Virus record (IMG/VR): IMGVR_UViG_3300031986_000023
Location: 1 to 53,667 of that record
Reading direction: 5' to 3' (one strand)
DNA from: a virus
DNA length: 53,667 nt
Part shown: one piece after another, positions 6,344 through 16,171 of the stretch
Layout of the letters: each line of letters opens with the position of its first letter
Numbering within the stretch: position 1 is the first letter of the stretch
Made by a program: the position numbers and the translations under genes
The notes under the pieces: generated by a model
Database searches by the model: none
What the model was told of the DNA's origin: nothing
Seen by the model: the letters and a program-made list of their open reading frames with translations, nothing else

Positions 6344-8794
6344 TCACGCTGTCATCAATCCCTGCATCACCAGCGACAGTGTTCCGTTCGCTGTGCTGCT
6401 GTTGTAGATATGGCACTCCAGCATCCCGGAATTGACGCGCCAGCACAGGTCGGTGGTGGGCGGAGTGCGGATGGTCAGCGTCGTTCCCGCGTTCGTTGCG
6501 GTCGCGGCCCTGTCCAGACACACCGATGTTGACGACAGGATCGTCAGCACCTTCGTTCCGGCAGGAATGCCCGTCCCGGTGATCGTGTACCCCGGGGCCA
6601 CCCCGGTAAGGGCTGACAAGTTGGTCACGATGAAACTGCCGCTAGCCGTGTCGCCCGTAGGCGTGACAGCCGCAGCATGGCCGGGGATCGGGTCAGCCGA
6701 ACCGCCAGCGCGAACAATGACCGGCGTCGGGATCAGCGCCCCGCTTTCGACGATGAACTCATCACACATCACCAGCGCGCCATTTGCCGCACCATTCTGG
6801 TTGAACTTCCAAGCCGCCTTGACCCGGCAGTCGCGAAACACCGGCATGACTGGCTGCCACGTTGCAGCGATATCGGCGGTGAAATCCATCGTCAGCTTCA
6901 AAAGCTGGGTGATCTGGATTGCCGTCCGGTCGGTGGTTACCCCATCGGTCCAGTCGGTGAAATCACTGGTCACGTCGGACAAGACGAGCGTATCAAGGCC
7001 CGTCATCGGCGTGTTGTCGTTACCTTCGAAAACCACACCTGGCGTCTTGATATAGACCTCGCCGCCCAAGTTGCTGCCGGGAATCGACAGCGCGGGAGAC
7101 ATGGCATCACCGGCCTCGCTTTCGAGGGAAAGATGGTCGGCGATAATCCGGTCAACCGCCTCGATTGCGATAACCGCGATGTCCCCGGCTCCGCCCTTGA
7201 CGTTTCCGGCAATGGTGACGTTAAAGGGAACGACGACAAGCCCGTCCGAAACTCGTGGGCCGCTGGCCTGAATCGCAACGCCACCCGGCGAGCCTCCAGC
7301 ATTTTGGGTTAGATCCAGCGCAAGGCTAAGATCGACAGCATTGGCCCCGCCGATGATGGAAACAGTGCCGTTTGCAGACGCCGGAGAACCGGGCGTCCCC
7401 GGCTCCAGATTATTCCTCTCGCCAACGACGCGAAAATTCAGACGACTGGCCGCGTCCTCGATATGGACCATCTCGTAATCGTTGTCGTTGCCGCGGAGCA
7501 GTCCTTCCCATGCGAAGCATCCGGGGCCAGCAAAGGCATAGGGAAATTGCGTGGAGGTGTCCGCCCACCCCTCGACACGTCCATAAGAAAACTCGCCAAC
7601 TGGTGAATTGATATTGAACCCATCAACGCACCCCGTCGCGCGGTAGTTGGTGAAGGTCCACCGTGTCTGAACAGAATTGTCGCTGTTGCTTTTGATCTGC
7701 GGCAGGGCAATGGCGTCCGCGACCATGCCGTCAACGAGGACGTCGGACACATCCTCGCCGTCGATATACAGGCCGTATGTCCCGTCAGCCACACCAGCCG
7801 ACGAAAAGGTCACCCGCTCGATACGAATATTCGATGCGGGCGAAGCGAACCCGATCCCCGCCGCCCATGTTTGCCCGTTCTTGTCGAGAACAATGCCCTG
7901 ATCAGTGATCGCTGAATTGCTGGCGACGGTGAAGCCGTAGAGGTTGGGAAGCCCAGCGGTGGCCTGCACCGTCGTCTCTGTTGCCGTGTCGCCATCGCCG
8001 TAAAGCTGCGTCCCCGCTGCTACCGCGGCAGTTGTTTGCAACGTGCGTGATCCGGCGTTGAACAGGACGGGAAGCCCGACAGAGAGCGCGTTGGCGAGCG
8101 TATTTCGACCCGCCACAGATTGTCGCTCGTTGGCGACGTCTTCCAAAGTGCGAGCAGCCGCCCCCGTACCCGTTTGAATGGTCCCGATTACCGCTGCGGC
8201 GCCGCTGTCACTTGGATCAATGATGAACTTCTGCAACACGGTCGCAACCGGACCAGCGTCATGCCGGTAAACCTGACCAAGTCCGTTTCCGAGATCGACC
8301 CAGAAGGTTTCGCCAAGCGAAGTGTTGACAAGGCCGTCGGCGGTGTCATCATATTTACCCACTCCCGCGGCGGCCAAGGCAGCAGAGGCGGCGGTCTGAG
8401 CTGTGATTACGTCGGCAGAAATCTGATCGACATACTCCTCGTAGGCGAGGTATATCTGCTCGTCGGTCGGCCCAGGGCCGCGGCCCAGCAGCCCCGTGAA
8501 ATTCCATCCGCCACTGCCGGAAACGCCACTTTTGACGTAAATTCCCAGATAGTCGGAATTAGGGTCTGCATAAACAACACCAAGCGTCCGGTCGGGGAAT
8601 CCCAGATTGCTGAAAAGCGTGGCGCGCGTCGCATAGACGGCGGACGCATCCTCAGTAAATATGCCGCCGACAACGCTGTTGATGGACTGAACGGTTTCCT
8701 CGAAAGCCTTGAGGACGCCCTCTCGCGACGGTTCAGTCGTTTGCGAAGGCGGGTTGCCAAAAAGTGCGTCTCGCAGTGTCTCGATCGCGCCCAT
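6344..8794 (-). CDS. Tailspike/tail fibre protein, 816 aa
   Basis: A long virion protein with a helical N-terminal part (1-150), a middle region (about 240-560) rich in G, N, D, V and I with short repeating strands such as NIRIERVTFSSAG and DVLVDGMVADA, typical of a right-handed parallel beta-helix, and a C-terminal beta-rich domain (SGSFIVTNLSAL, IPAGTKVLTI). Phage proteins of this build recognise or degrade surface polysaccharide. It is the last gene of the tail module, and has its own AT-rich upstream gap with a TATAAT box. No catalytic residues could be assigned. Confidence 0.8.
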   Translation of the reverse strand: MGAIETLRDALFGNPPSQTTEPSREGVLKAFEETVQSINSVVGGIFTEDASAVYATRATLFSNLGFPDRTLGVVYADPNSDYLGIYVKSGVSGSGGWNFTGLLGRGPGPTDEQIYLAYEEYVDQISADVITAQTAASAALAAAGVGKYDDTADGLVNTSLGETFWVDLGNGLGQVYRHDAGPVATVLQKFIIDPSDSGAAAVIGTIQTGTGAAARTLEDVANERQSVAGRNTLANALSVGLPVLFNAGSRTLQTTAAVAAGTQLYGDGDTATETTVQATAGLPNLYGFTVASNSAITDQGIVLDKNGQTWAAGIGFASPASNIRIERVTFSSAGVADGTYGLYIDGEDVSDVLVDGMVADAIALPQIKSNSDNSVQTRWTFTNYRATGCVDGFNINSPVGEFSYGRVEGWADTSTQFPYAFAGPGCFAWEGLLRGNDNDYEMVHIEDAASRLNFRVVGERNNLEPGTPGSPASANGTVSIIGGANAVDLSLALDLTQNAGGSPGGVAIQASGPRVSDGLVVVPFNVTIAGNVKGGAGDIAVIAIEAVDRIIADHLSLESEAGDAMSPALSIPGSNLGGEVYIKTPGVVFEGNDNTPMTGLDTLVLSDVTSDFTDWTDGVTTDRTAIQITQLLKLTMDFTADIAATWQPVMPVFRDCRVKAAWKFNQNGAANGALVMCDEFIVESGALIPTPVIVRAGGSADPIPGHAAAVTPTGDTASGSFIVTNLSALTGVAPGYTITGTGIPAGTKVLTILSSTSVCLDRAATATNAGTTLTIRTPPTTDLCWRVNSGMLECHIYNSSTANGTLSLVMQGLMTA

Positions 8795-8884
8795 GCCGCA
8801 CCCTTATGTTGAAATAAAGTTACGTCATCATAGCTGTATGCGCAATTATAGACAAGCACGATGAAACAATCGGAAAGCCGTCGA
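8795..8884 (-). promoter_or_regulatory. AT-rich gap with TATAAT box before tailspike gene
   Basis: This 90-bp gap between the tail-tip and tailspike genes is the most AT-rich stretch of the tail module and holds a perfect TATAAT on the minus strand (8845-8850). A matching -35 is weak (CGATTG at 16 bp or TTGTTT at 13 bp). It may be a separate promoter for the tailspike and lysis genes or the scar of a tailspike exchange. Confidence 0.35.
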
Positions 8885-11149
8885 TTAGGGTATCGGATTC
8901 GGACTCTGCCATGGGCCGCCCGGATTACCGCTGCCGCCGCCGCCGCTCGACCCGCTAGCGGGAACGATGAAATAGCCCATGTAATGGCGACCGGGATTGG
9001 CCTCGCTAGTGCGCGCGTCATTGTCGTCGGCGTAGAGCGTATAGGTTACAGCCCCGCCGACGCGGCCAACGTCATCATATGCGACGCTGCGCAAGTCGCC
9101 ATCTGACAGCCCAGTTGCGATGACATCGCCTTCGACAGCGACATCAGCCGAGCCGTCGGGATAGCGGCGCGTATGGTCGATAATCGTCAGCGTCCCATCG
9201 GCGGCGATGGTCATCACCGGCGTTCCCTGCGATGCCTCGACGATCCAACTGTTATAGATTGCTGTCCGCAGGGCCGGGGTCACAGCGAAAGTGCTTTCGG
9301 GCTCGGTCCAATCCGATGAGAGGCCGGACGAGGAGATCGCGCGTCCGCGCACCAGATACTCGGCACCATCAGCGACTGGCGGCGAGGACGCCACCGTGTT
9401 CGTCATCTCGACTGACATTGGCGACCAGATATCCCCTTCGTCATCGTCATAATCTGCGGCAAGAATGTACTGGAATTCATAAGTGACGTCGTCGCGGGTC
9501 GGCGCATCGAACGACGCGCGGATTTGGCTCGCGGCGTAGCTCGCGACGATGCCGACAGGCGCCGCCGGCGCGACCCTGCCAGCGTCGGCGTTATCGATTA
9601 CGGGTTTGCTTTCCTCTTCGCCTGGCAAAAGCGTCCAGCGGTTCTCATTAATCGGCACAAGCCCGAGACTGGTGAACACGCCTCCCGAGTTCAGTTCGAC
9701 CGGAATTGCGATCTCGTAATCGCCCGCAAATGTGTTGTCATAGTTGATGTTGACGATGCGTTCATGGCGCGCGCGCAGCCCGCGCAGGTTCACCGTCGGT
9801 GCGATCTTGTGAATCGGCTGCGAGCGCAGACCAATGCCCTTCGCCAGCCGCATGGCCTGATTATGGTCCTGGCAGGCGAGGATATCGACGATCAGGTACT
9901 TTGCCGTCGTTAGCGGGTCATAATAGATCGGGTTCACCCACGCGCGCGAGGGCTGCGGCGTATAGTTCGCAGCGGGGTCGGTGTAGCGGACAATGACGCC
10001 TTGCGTCTCGCTTTCGCCGTCTTGCGCCTCGACGCTTTCCATTGCCATGATGTCGCGATTGCGACTGAACGACAGCGTCGGCGTGTACCAATGGCCTGCG
10101 CGGCACCATGATTTGCCGTCCTCGTCGAACACGATATGACCGTCGCACGCAAGCATGATCTCGATCTCGGCGTCGACCCGGCGCTTGCTATCGATGATGT
10201 TAACGCCCGCCTCGTACCGCTTGGTACTGCCCGCAGTCCCAGTGACGGTCTGATCGCAGATGTTCGCCTGTTCAGCGATGCGCTCCCAATTGATCGAATC
10301 CTCAGGCTTGTTGCGGCCGAAAGGATGGGTGCGGAACCATGCCCAGACCAGGATGGCATTGCGGCTCGGCTTGTAAGTCGATCGATCGCCAAGCGTCTGG
10401 GTCTCGTCGCGCGGGTCGTACATGTTCGACCAATCGGTCACGACCGAGAGTGCGGGCTCGCCCATGCCGAGCGGTCCGCGCATCTTGTAAATCTTGTACC
10501 GATGCTCAAGCGGCAGCGCGCCCATCTTTACGACGCTGAACGTCGTTCCGACCAGGCGGTGATCGCTGGTCCATTTCGACGGGAATGCTGCGTCGAGCGC
10601 CGAGATGCGCGGCGGCGTCGGGGTGTCTTCGGTATAGGTCGTGGTCCAAATCTGGATATAGCCGATGCCTTCACCGTCAACTGTGGCCGGATCCTTGTTC
10701 TTGTTATTCTTGAGGCGAAAATCTTTCTGAACGACGTAATTGGAACCGCCCAGCGTCACCGGCTGATCGTCGAGGAAATAGGCGGGCGTGCCGGTCATGA
10801 TGCTGTCGCTGTGGATAACCAGATACCAGAGGTTCCCCGCGCCATCGAACTCGGCAAACAGAACGCCGCCACCTTGGCGCGCGCGGCCAGCATTCAGCCA
10901 CCGCTCGGGCTCGGCAATGCGGACGTTGATCTTGCCTGCGTCCATGGGCGGCGCGCGCTTGGCGCCAAGGCCCAGAGCGGCCTGAATGAGCATCGTGCCG
11001 ACGGCGACGATGACTGCACCGAATGCGGCGGCGAGAAACCCTGTCGTGCTGGCGCCGATCAACCCCGCGAGGCCCGCGCCGAGGCCGCCCGAGAAATAGA
11101 TCAATGCGCCAATGGCGATGATGCCGACGATCTTCTTAAGCGCCGACAC
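8885..11149 (-). CDS. Tail tip / host-specificity protein (gpJ-like)
   Basis: 754 residues with a GTG start inside the end of the previous gene and GGGGGG upstream. Residues 5-60 form two glycine/alanine-rich hydrophobic helices, as in many gpJ-like central tail fibres; the middle holds LGDRSTYKPSRNAILVWAWFRTHPFG and RSQPIHKIAPTVNLRG, typical of the tail-hub region, and about residues 540-640 look like a fibronectin-III domain. The C-terminus is Gly/Ser/Pro-rich. It would form the tail tip, with the separate tailspike at 6344 providing receptor contact. Confidence 0.85.
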   Translation of the reverse strand: MSALKKIVGIIAIGALIYFSGGLGAGLAGLIGASTTGFLAAAFGAVIVAVGTMLIQAALGLGAKRAPPMDAGKINVRIAEPERWLNAGRARQGGGVLFAEFDGAGNLWYLVIHSDSIMTGTPAYFLDDQPVTLGGSNYVVQKDFRLKNNKNKDPATVDGEGIGYIQIWTTTYTEDTPTPPRISALDAAFPSKWTSDHRLVGTTFSVVKMGALPLEHRYKIYKMRGPLGMGEPALSVVTDWSNMYDPRDETQTLGDRSTYKPSRNAILVWAWFRTHPFGRNKPEDSINWERIAEQANICDQTVTGTAGSTKRYEAGVNIIDSKRRVDAEIEIMLACDGHIVFDEDGKSWCRAGHWYTPTLSFSRNRDIMAMESVEAQDGESETQGVIVRYTDPAANYTPQPSRAWVNPIYYDPLTTAKYLIVDILACQDHNQAMRLAKGIGLRSQPIHKIAPTVNLRGLRARHERIVNINYDNTFAGDYEIAIPVELNSGGVFTSLGLVPINENRWTLLPGEEESKPVIDNADAGRVAPAAPVGIVASYAASQIRASFDAPTRDDVTYEFQYILAADYDDDEGDIWSPMSVEMTNTVASSPPVADGAEYLVRGRAISSSGLSSDWTEPESTFAVTPALRTAIYNSWIVEASQGTPVMTIAADGTLTIIDHTRRYPDGSADVAVEGDVIATGLSDGDLRSVAYDDVGRVGGAVTYTLYADDNDARTSEANPGRHYMGYFIVPASGSSGGGGSGNPGGPWQSPNPIP

Positions 11150-11528
11150 GCCAAACCCCCCGCAAATCGATAAATCGTAGCGAGACCTCGGCGACTCCGC
11201 GCTCCAGGCGGAGCGCCGCCATATCTCCGGTGCAAAGCGCGCCGATCGTGTCGTCACCGCACGCCACGGCGAGAATGTCGCCGCGCCGCGGTTTCCCCTC
11301 CACGCGAACGGCGCCCGTGTCGTCGAACAGCGCGTCAGCGCCGCCATGCTCGGCCATGACCGCCAGCGCGCCGTCCTGATCATGATATCGGCCTGCAAAT
11401 ATCGCGACGTTGTCCTTTGCCCCGGCCGCGGCGAGATACTTGCCCATCGAGAGCATGCAATCGTCCTGCCCATAGACGAACGGCTCACGGCGCCAGCGCG
11501 CAAGGGTGCGGTCGACCAGGTCCGTCAT
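11136..11528 (-). CDS. DUF6950-like tail assembly protein (NlpC/P60-like)
   Basis: 130 residues with VDRTLARWRREPFVYGQDDCMLSMGKYL at the start, the motif of DUF6950 proteins, which resemble the NlpC/P60 cysteine peptidases encoded before gpJ in many siphoviruses and gene transfer agents. The Cys of QDDC would be the nucleophile. The ATG at 11528 overlaps the upstream stop and is preferred to earlier in-frame starts. By position it corresponds to lambda gpK. Activity not shown. Confidence 0.75.
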   Translation of the reverse strand: MTDLVDRTLARWRREPFVYGQDDCMLSMGKYLAAAGAKDNVAIFAGRYHDQDGALAVMAEHGGADALFDDTGAVRVEGKPRRGDILAVACGDDTIGALCTGDMAALRLERGVAEVSLRFIDLRGVWRVGA

Positions 11529-12184
11529 GGGATTTGGTACGTTCGGTTGGCGAGCAGGGCGAGATACTCGGCGCCCTTGTCGACCGAGACTCCAAGCTCC
11601 GACGCGCGGCGCTTCTGCATTGTATCGGCATAGGTGCGCCCCGGTACCGAACTGCGCCCCGTGTTGTCGTCGCGCGCCACGACCGAGCACTTGTACTGTT
11701 TGACGACACGCCCCGCCGAATCCCGCGTGAGCAGTTCCGAAAACTTCGGGGACTGCATAATCAGCTTTTTATAGAACGACAGCGGTGTGCCGGGTCGGAC
11801 GCCTTCGCCCTCAAGGAATAGCACTAGGTAGCACGTCAGCGCCCGGCCATTGACCTTCGACTGATCAGATTTGAGCGCCTCGTAGAGCGCAAGCGGATCC
11901 TCGCCTTCCGAATTTGGAATGGTGAGCGCGAAGGTATAGCTGGCGCTGGTCCCATCACGCCCATCCTGCAACCCCGGCGATTCATGATGGTTGGCGCCAT
12001 TCTCATCGACGGTGCCGAGCCATTCTTCGCCAGCGCTGTCGATGAAACTGCCTTGCCCATCCCATAGCCGAACAGGATCATCGGTGAAGTCATAGAACCA
12101 GCACTTGCGAACGGTCGCAACGATGTCGGCAATACTTTCCGCCTCGCCCAATATCTCGTCTATCTGGTCATAAAACTCGCTCAC
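11525..12184 (-). CDS. Minor tail protein, 219 aa
   Basis: Position between the 220-aa tail protein and the NlpC/P60-like gene corresponds to gp13 (DUF2163) of Rhodobacter gene transfer agent or lambda gpL. The sequence contains FTDDPVRLWDGQGSFID and a beta-rich region (SYTFALTIPNSEG), but no zinc- or cluster-binding cysteine set was seen. Assignment by synteny. Confidence 0.65.
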   Translation of the reverse strand: MSEFYDQIDEILGEAESIADIVATVRKCWFYDFTDDPVRLWDGQGSFIDSAGEEWLGTVDENGANHHESPGLQDGRDGTSASYTFALTIPNSEGEDPLALYEALKSDQSKVNGRALTCYLVLFLEGEGVRPGTPLSFYKKLIMQSPKFSELLTRDSAGRVVKQYKCSVVARDDNTGRSSVPGRTYADTMQKRRASELGVSVDKGAEYLALLANRTYQIP

Positions 12185-12843
12185 GGCACGATCGCTTCGT
12201 GCAGGATGATGTTGCCGGGTTTGACGTGGCCGAGGTTGTTATAGGCCGAGCGAATATCGGCGCCGTTGCTGATCCGCCCCGTGAACCATGGGCGCAGATA
12301 GCAGTTGTCGCCCACCGCAATGTCGCGGCGCAACGGCGGGGTGACGATTGCGGTGGCAATGTCGCCTACATAGTTAATCTCGTCGACCAGATAGCATTCA
12401 TAACCATGGCCAATGACGTGGCCGGGGCCGACGATCGGCCCGACGCCGGTCAGGTCGAATTCAACCGTGATCGATCCTTGAAGTCCCGTCGCCGAATAGA
12501 CGGCGGTGAAATCACCATCCCATTCTTCCTGATTGGACCATGCTTGCCCATTTTCCCACGACACCGCCAGCATGCCGCGCTTTTTGCTGTAGGCAACCTG
12601 CGGCGACGGCGCGAGGCGCGCGCGGAAAATCTGGCCCCCGATTTTCGACATGATCCACGACGCAAGCGGCGTATCCCATTCGGTGTCGATGATCGCAGGC
12701 TGAATTTCGAGCACCCCAAACCCGCCCGGCTCGGGCGTGATGAACTGCGCGCCGCCGGTGGTAAGTCCGCCATCATAGCCAGTACCAGGCGAGTGGAAGA
12801 GCTGGCTTTCGACGCGGAAGGTCGGGAACTGATAGATTTTCAC
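12181..12843 (-). CDS. Minor tail protein, 220 aa
   Basis: Directly after the tape measure gene, with four-nucleotide overlaps on both sides. The sequence (RVESQLFHSPGTGYDGGLT, GGFGVLEIQPAI) is beta-rich and not recognised beyond this context; by position it matches the distal tail protein (lambda gpM or GTA gp12). Confidence 0.6.
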   Translation of the reverse strand: MKIYQFPTFRVESQLFHSPGTGYDGGLTTGGAQFITPEPGGFGVLEIQPAIIDTEWDTPLASWIMSKIGGQIFRARLAPSPQVAYSKKRGMLAVSWENGQAWSNQEEWDGDFTAVYSATGLQGSITVEFDLTGVGPIVGPGHVIGHGYECYLVDEINYVGDIATAIVTPPLRRDIAVGDNCYLRPWFTGRISNGADIRSAYNNLGHVKPGNIILHEAIVP

Positions 12844-15377
12844 GATGCGACAGCCCCATCCCGGTCATATTCCTGCATCCATCCGCCTAGCTGGCGCTTG
12901 ACCTCTTTCGCGGTCTCCTGCCCGCCCTGGCGGATCATGGCGATGATGTCGGTGGGCGTGACCGCGCCAGTGATGTGATAATCGTTCTGGACGTTGACCG
13001 GCGCGTTGATCGTGCGCGAGCCGCCGCCCATCGCCTGCACCCCGAGCTTGCCGTTCGGGCCGCGGGTGAGCGGCATGATCGCCTCGGGTCCGGCTTCGCC
13101 CATCTCGCCCATCTGCGCGCCCTTGGCGAAGCGGAACAGCGTCGGCTGGGTAACAATCTGGTTCGTGAAGGCGCCGCCGTTGGCAAAGCGCATGATCCCG
13201 CTGTCGAAGGCGTTGCCATTGGCGTTCTTGTACCCGGCCTTCACGCCCGCCCCCGAATTGGCCGTCGAAAGCCCGCCGCCCACGACTGCGCCGATCAGTT
13301 GGCTGAAAAATCCGCCACCCCCGCTGGAATCTCCTAGGTTAAGAAATTTCTCGATCTGCTGATCGAGCATCTTGTCGATGATGCGATTCAGGGCATTGAC
13401 CGCGGCGTCGCCGAATGCCTTGATTGCATTCGTCCCGTTCCGCGCGCCGTCGAGGAAGTCACGGAAGAAGCCACCAACAACTTCGCGCCGGAATTCAAGC
13501 CCTTCCGCCAGCTGGTCGATCTCGTAGCGCTGCCCGGCATAAGCAGCGCCCGCTGCGTTGATCGCCGCAACCTCGGCGGGCGACAATTCGATTCCAGCGC
13601 GCTTCGCTTCGATCATCCGCTCGGAGATGTACGCATATTCGATTGCGGCCGCGCCAGTTAGCCCGATCGCACGGCGCTCAAGGTCCATGGCATAGGCCGC
13701 GTCCTCGGCGTCCTGCTTGTTCTTCGACATGCGCGCAGCCCGATCGCGCGCCTCAATGTCATCGGATAGCCCGCCCGTAAGATTGCCGCCGACATAGATC
13801 GCGCCTTTTGGCAGGGCATCGCGCAGCTTCTTTTCCGCCTCGGCTTCGCGGCGCGCCCGCGCGAGCGCATCGCCGCGCAGCCCGATAAGCTTGATTTCAT
13901 CGGCAATGGCGTCGCGCTGTTTCTGAATTTCGTCGGTGGTGCCCTTAACGACTTCGGCCATGTCGGCATCGACCTTCGCCGCCGCATAGGCGGCAGCGAG
14001 CTTTTCGATCTGGTCGGTGAGCGCAGGCGTCAGTTTCAGCCCAGCCGACGCCGCCGCATTGAGCAGCTTCGTTTTCTGCTCAAGCTCCGCGGCCGCCTGC
14101 GCCGACATTTCGACGGCCTTGGCGCGATTCTGCTCGGCGGTGATTTCCGCTTGGGCATTGCGGACAAGGTCGGCAATCTTTTCGGCTTCGGACTTGCCCC
14201 CGCCACCACGACTACCCGCGCGGCGCGGCGATGCGCCGCCACTGTCGGGCTTCATGTACTGGCTGGGCAGTTCGGCGCCGTCGAGGACCGCGCGCAGATC
14301 CCGTGCCGCCGTCGTGGCCGTTTGCTGCTCATAGGACCGGTTGAGGAAGTCCTGCAGCGCGAAGAATTCCTTCTGCGAAAGCGACTTGCGCTGACGCTCA
14401 AGCATCTTGCCCGCTTCCTCGCGGCTGAGACCGCCCTGCGCGAGACCTTCGCCAAGGCTTTGGAACTGGCGCCCGCGGGCCTCTTGCTGGGCAATTCGCA
14501 TTTCGGTGATCTGCGGGATTTCCTGACCGAAAAAGCCAGCGATGCGACTGCCGGCGCGACCAAGTTTTGTGGTGCGCCCGACGCCGCTATCGCTAAGAGC
14601 CGTGGCCGCGTCAGCCTTTGCCTTCACCGCCGCGGCTTCTGACGCGACCGCCTGCATGTAGATGTTGTCGCGGATCGCGGCCGTGTTGCTCTTGATCTTG
14701 CCGGTCGAGAGATCGAACATCTGGCCAAGCACCGACTGCGCTGCGCCGAGATTGTCCGATGCGACGGTGACGGCCTTGATGGCTTCGTCATTCTCCCAAA
14801 GCTTTGCCACCATCTCGACCAGCGCCGAAACGACCGAGCCGATGATGACGCCGACAAGCCCGCCGAGAATTCCGGCAAGTCCGGTGATGATCGCGCCGGT
14901 TGCCCGCCCCGCTACGCCAACTGCAGCCACCTGCGGCGCCGCAACGGCAGCTGCGGCGCCCGCCGATTTGTTCGCCGCCGCCATTCGCTCAAGATTGTTC
15001 CGGTAGGCGATGACATGCGCGTCGGATTGCTGCGTCGCCATCGAAGTTCGGGTGACGGCAGTGGCCAGCGCCGTCTGCGCGGTTGCCACCTGCCCCGAGG
15101 CGGTGACGATGCCCTGCAGGTGATTGCGATAGGTCACGACATGGGCATTTGCCGCCTGCACGGCAGCCGTGGCCTTGGCGACAGCGCCGCCCGCTTGTTC
15201 TGCCGTTTGTGCCGCACGCGCATAGTCCGACGCCAGTTTGGCGGTATTGCCGCCGCCGGATAGCTTGGACCCAGCCGCCGCCGCGCGCTCCGCCGACGCC
15301 GTGAACTTGTCGAGGTTCGCGGTCGCGGCGGCGACATCGCCGCTTTCGATTTTCAGGCCAAGCGCTGCCACGTCCAT
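12840..15377 (-). CDS. Tape measure protein
   Basis: 845 residues, Ala-rich and helical, starting with VAALGLKIESGDVAAATANLDKF as in many tape measure proteins. A hydrophobic region at about 155-190 (TGLAGILGGLVGVIIGSVVSAL) would insert in the host membrane during DNA entry, and the C-terminus is rich in Gly and Asn. It sets tail length. It is directly preceded by the frameshifted tail chaperone gene, as in lambda. Confidence 0.92.
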   Translation of the reverse strand: MDVAALGLKIESGDVAAATANLDKFTASAERAAAAGSKLSGGGNTAKLASDYARAAQTAEQAGGAVAKATAAVQAANAHVVTYRNHLQGIVTASGQVATAQTALATAVTRTSMATQQSDAHVIAYRNNLERMAAANKSAGAAAAVAAPQVAAVGVAGRATGAIITGLAGILGGLVGVIIGSVVSALVEMVAKLWENDEAIKAVTVASDNLGAAQSVLGQMFDLSTGKIKSNTAAIRDNIYMQAVASEAAAVKAKADAATALSDSGVGRTTKLGRAGSRIAGFFGQEIPQITEMRIAQQEARGRQFQSLGEGLAQGGLSREEAGKMLERQRKSLSQKEFFALQDFLNRSYEQQTATTAARDLRAVLDGAELPSQYMKPDSGGASPRRAGSRGGGGKSEAEKIADLVRNAQAEITAEQNRAKAVEMSAQAAAELEQKTKLLNAAASAGLKLTPALTDQIEKLAAAYAAAKVDADMAEVVKGTTDEIQKQRDAIADEIKLIGLRGDALARARREAEAEKKLRDALPKGAIYVGGNLTGGLSDDIEARDRAARMSKNKQDAEDAAYAMDLERRAIGLTGAAAIEYAYISERMIEAKRAGIELSPAEVAAINAAGAAYAGQRYEIDQLAEGLEFRREVVGGFFRDFLDGARNGTNAIKAFGDAAVNALNRIIDKMLDQQIEKFLNLGDSSGGGGFFSQLIGAVVGGGLSTANSGAGVKAGYKNANGNAFDSGIMRFANGGAFTNQIVTQPTLFRFAKGAQMGEMGEAGPEAIMPLTRGPNGKLGVQAMGGGSRTINAPVNVQNDYHITGAVTPTDIIAMIRQGGQETAKEVKRQLGGWMQEYDRDGAVAS

Positions 15378-15380
15378 GGC

Positions 15381-16171
15381 TTATTTCCCCCGTCGACTGG
15401 CGGTGGCGCCGCGGAACGCTTCCATCGGCGAGACGGGCGGGGCGTCATCATCTGAGCCGTTGGCCTTCATCAGATAGACCCCGTCGAGCGCGCGAATGCA
15501 GATTTCGAAGGTGTCGGCATCCTCATAGCCCCAGCCAGCGACATGGCGGTCGATCGCGCTTGCGGGGATGGGGCCGACGCCGAAGCCGACTTGACGCTCG
15601 GTGGAGAGTTTCCAGAAATCCTCATACCAGCCCCCGAACCCTTCCAAAATCTCTGGCGGGTCGAACTGCTCGGGAATTTCAGAGCCTTCCGCGTCCGCCT
15701 TCTCCTTTGCCGCCTTCCACTCGTCGCCGTGATCGAGCCACCAGAGAAGCGCGGCCTTTAGTTTCCCGCCGCGTCCTTGGCGGTTTCCCGGATGCGATCG
15801 GCAACCTGGTCACCAGCCCATTCGACGGCGCGCCGGTAGGCATCACCGATGCCGAAATCATCGTCGGCGGTGAGGATCGCGAGCGCCTTCTTGGGATCGT
15901 ATTTCAGCGGCTTGCCATTCTCGGTCGGGCCGTCCCAATCGAGCAGGATGTGCTCCGCAAGCGCCTTGCCGCCAGCGACCGAGAATGCGACGACGCCTTC
16001 ATCGGTGCGCAGCTTCTTGCCGCTGCGGCGCGCGAGGCCCGCGGTGGCAACGCGGAACGGCTTGTAATTGGTGCTGCGGACCTTGAAGCGATATCCATCC
16101 ATGTCCGGGATGTCGTCGATCCATTCGCCTTCGTTCAGGTCAACTTTCTTGGTGAGATTGCCAATGTCCAT
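15381..16171 (-). CDS. Tail assembly chaperone GT fusion by -1 frameshift
   Basis: Product of programmed -1 frameshifting, about 263 residues. Ribosomes read the upstream chaperone frame from 16171 to the slippery heptamer at 15761-15767, slip back one base, then continue KLKAALLWWLDHGDEW... to the stop at 15381. The extension has a Trp-rich helix then a C-terminal region. No ATG or GTG exists in this frame between the slip site and a TTG at 15647, so independent translation is unlikely. By analogy with lambda gpG/gpGT, the fusion recruits tail tube subunits to the tape measure and is absent from the virion. Confidence 0.85.
15758..15767 (-). promoter_or_regulatory. -1 ribosomal frameshift site GGGAAAC with adjacent stop
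   Basis: On the minus strand the heptamer GGGAAAC (15767 to 15761) is phased as G-GGA-AAC and followed directly by TAA. This is a canonical X-XXY-YYZ slippery site, one base different from lambda GGGAAAG. The new frame stays open for 126 codons. No stimulatory structure was modelled. Confidence 0.88.
15758..16171 (-). CDS. Tail assembly chaperone (gpG-like)
   Basis: 137 residues starting MDIGNLTKKVDLNEGEWIDDIPDMDGY, between tail tube and tape measure. The C-terminal half is helical and the frame ends GGA-AAC-TAA, so that the stop immediately follows a slippery heptamer. Would coat the tape measure during assembly. ATG at 16171 chosen over longer in-frame upstream reading, which has no tail-like content. 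Confidence 0.85.
   Translation of the reverse strand: MDIGNLTKKVDLNEGEWIDDIPDMDGYRFKVRSTNYKPFRVATAGLARRSGKKLRTDEGVVAFSVAGGKALAEHILLDWDGPTENGKPLKYDPKKALAILTADDDFGIGDAYRRAVEWAGDQVADRIRETAKDAAGN

Noticed and set aside
10136-11173. 345-codon plus-strand open frame
   Set aside because: Antisense to the gpJ-like gene; no domain and no sensible start signal.
15381-15647. Independent 88-aa gene starting at TTG 15647
   Set aside because: The same frame continues upstream without a stop to the slippery heptamer, with protein-like sequence, so it is the C-terminal part of the frameshift product.
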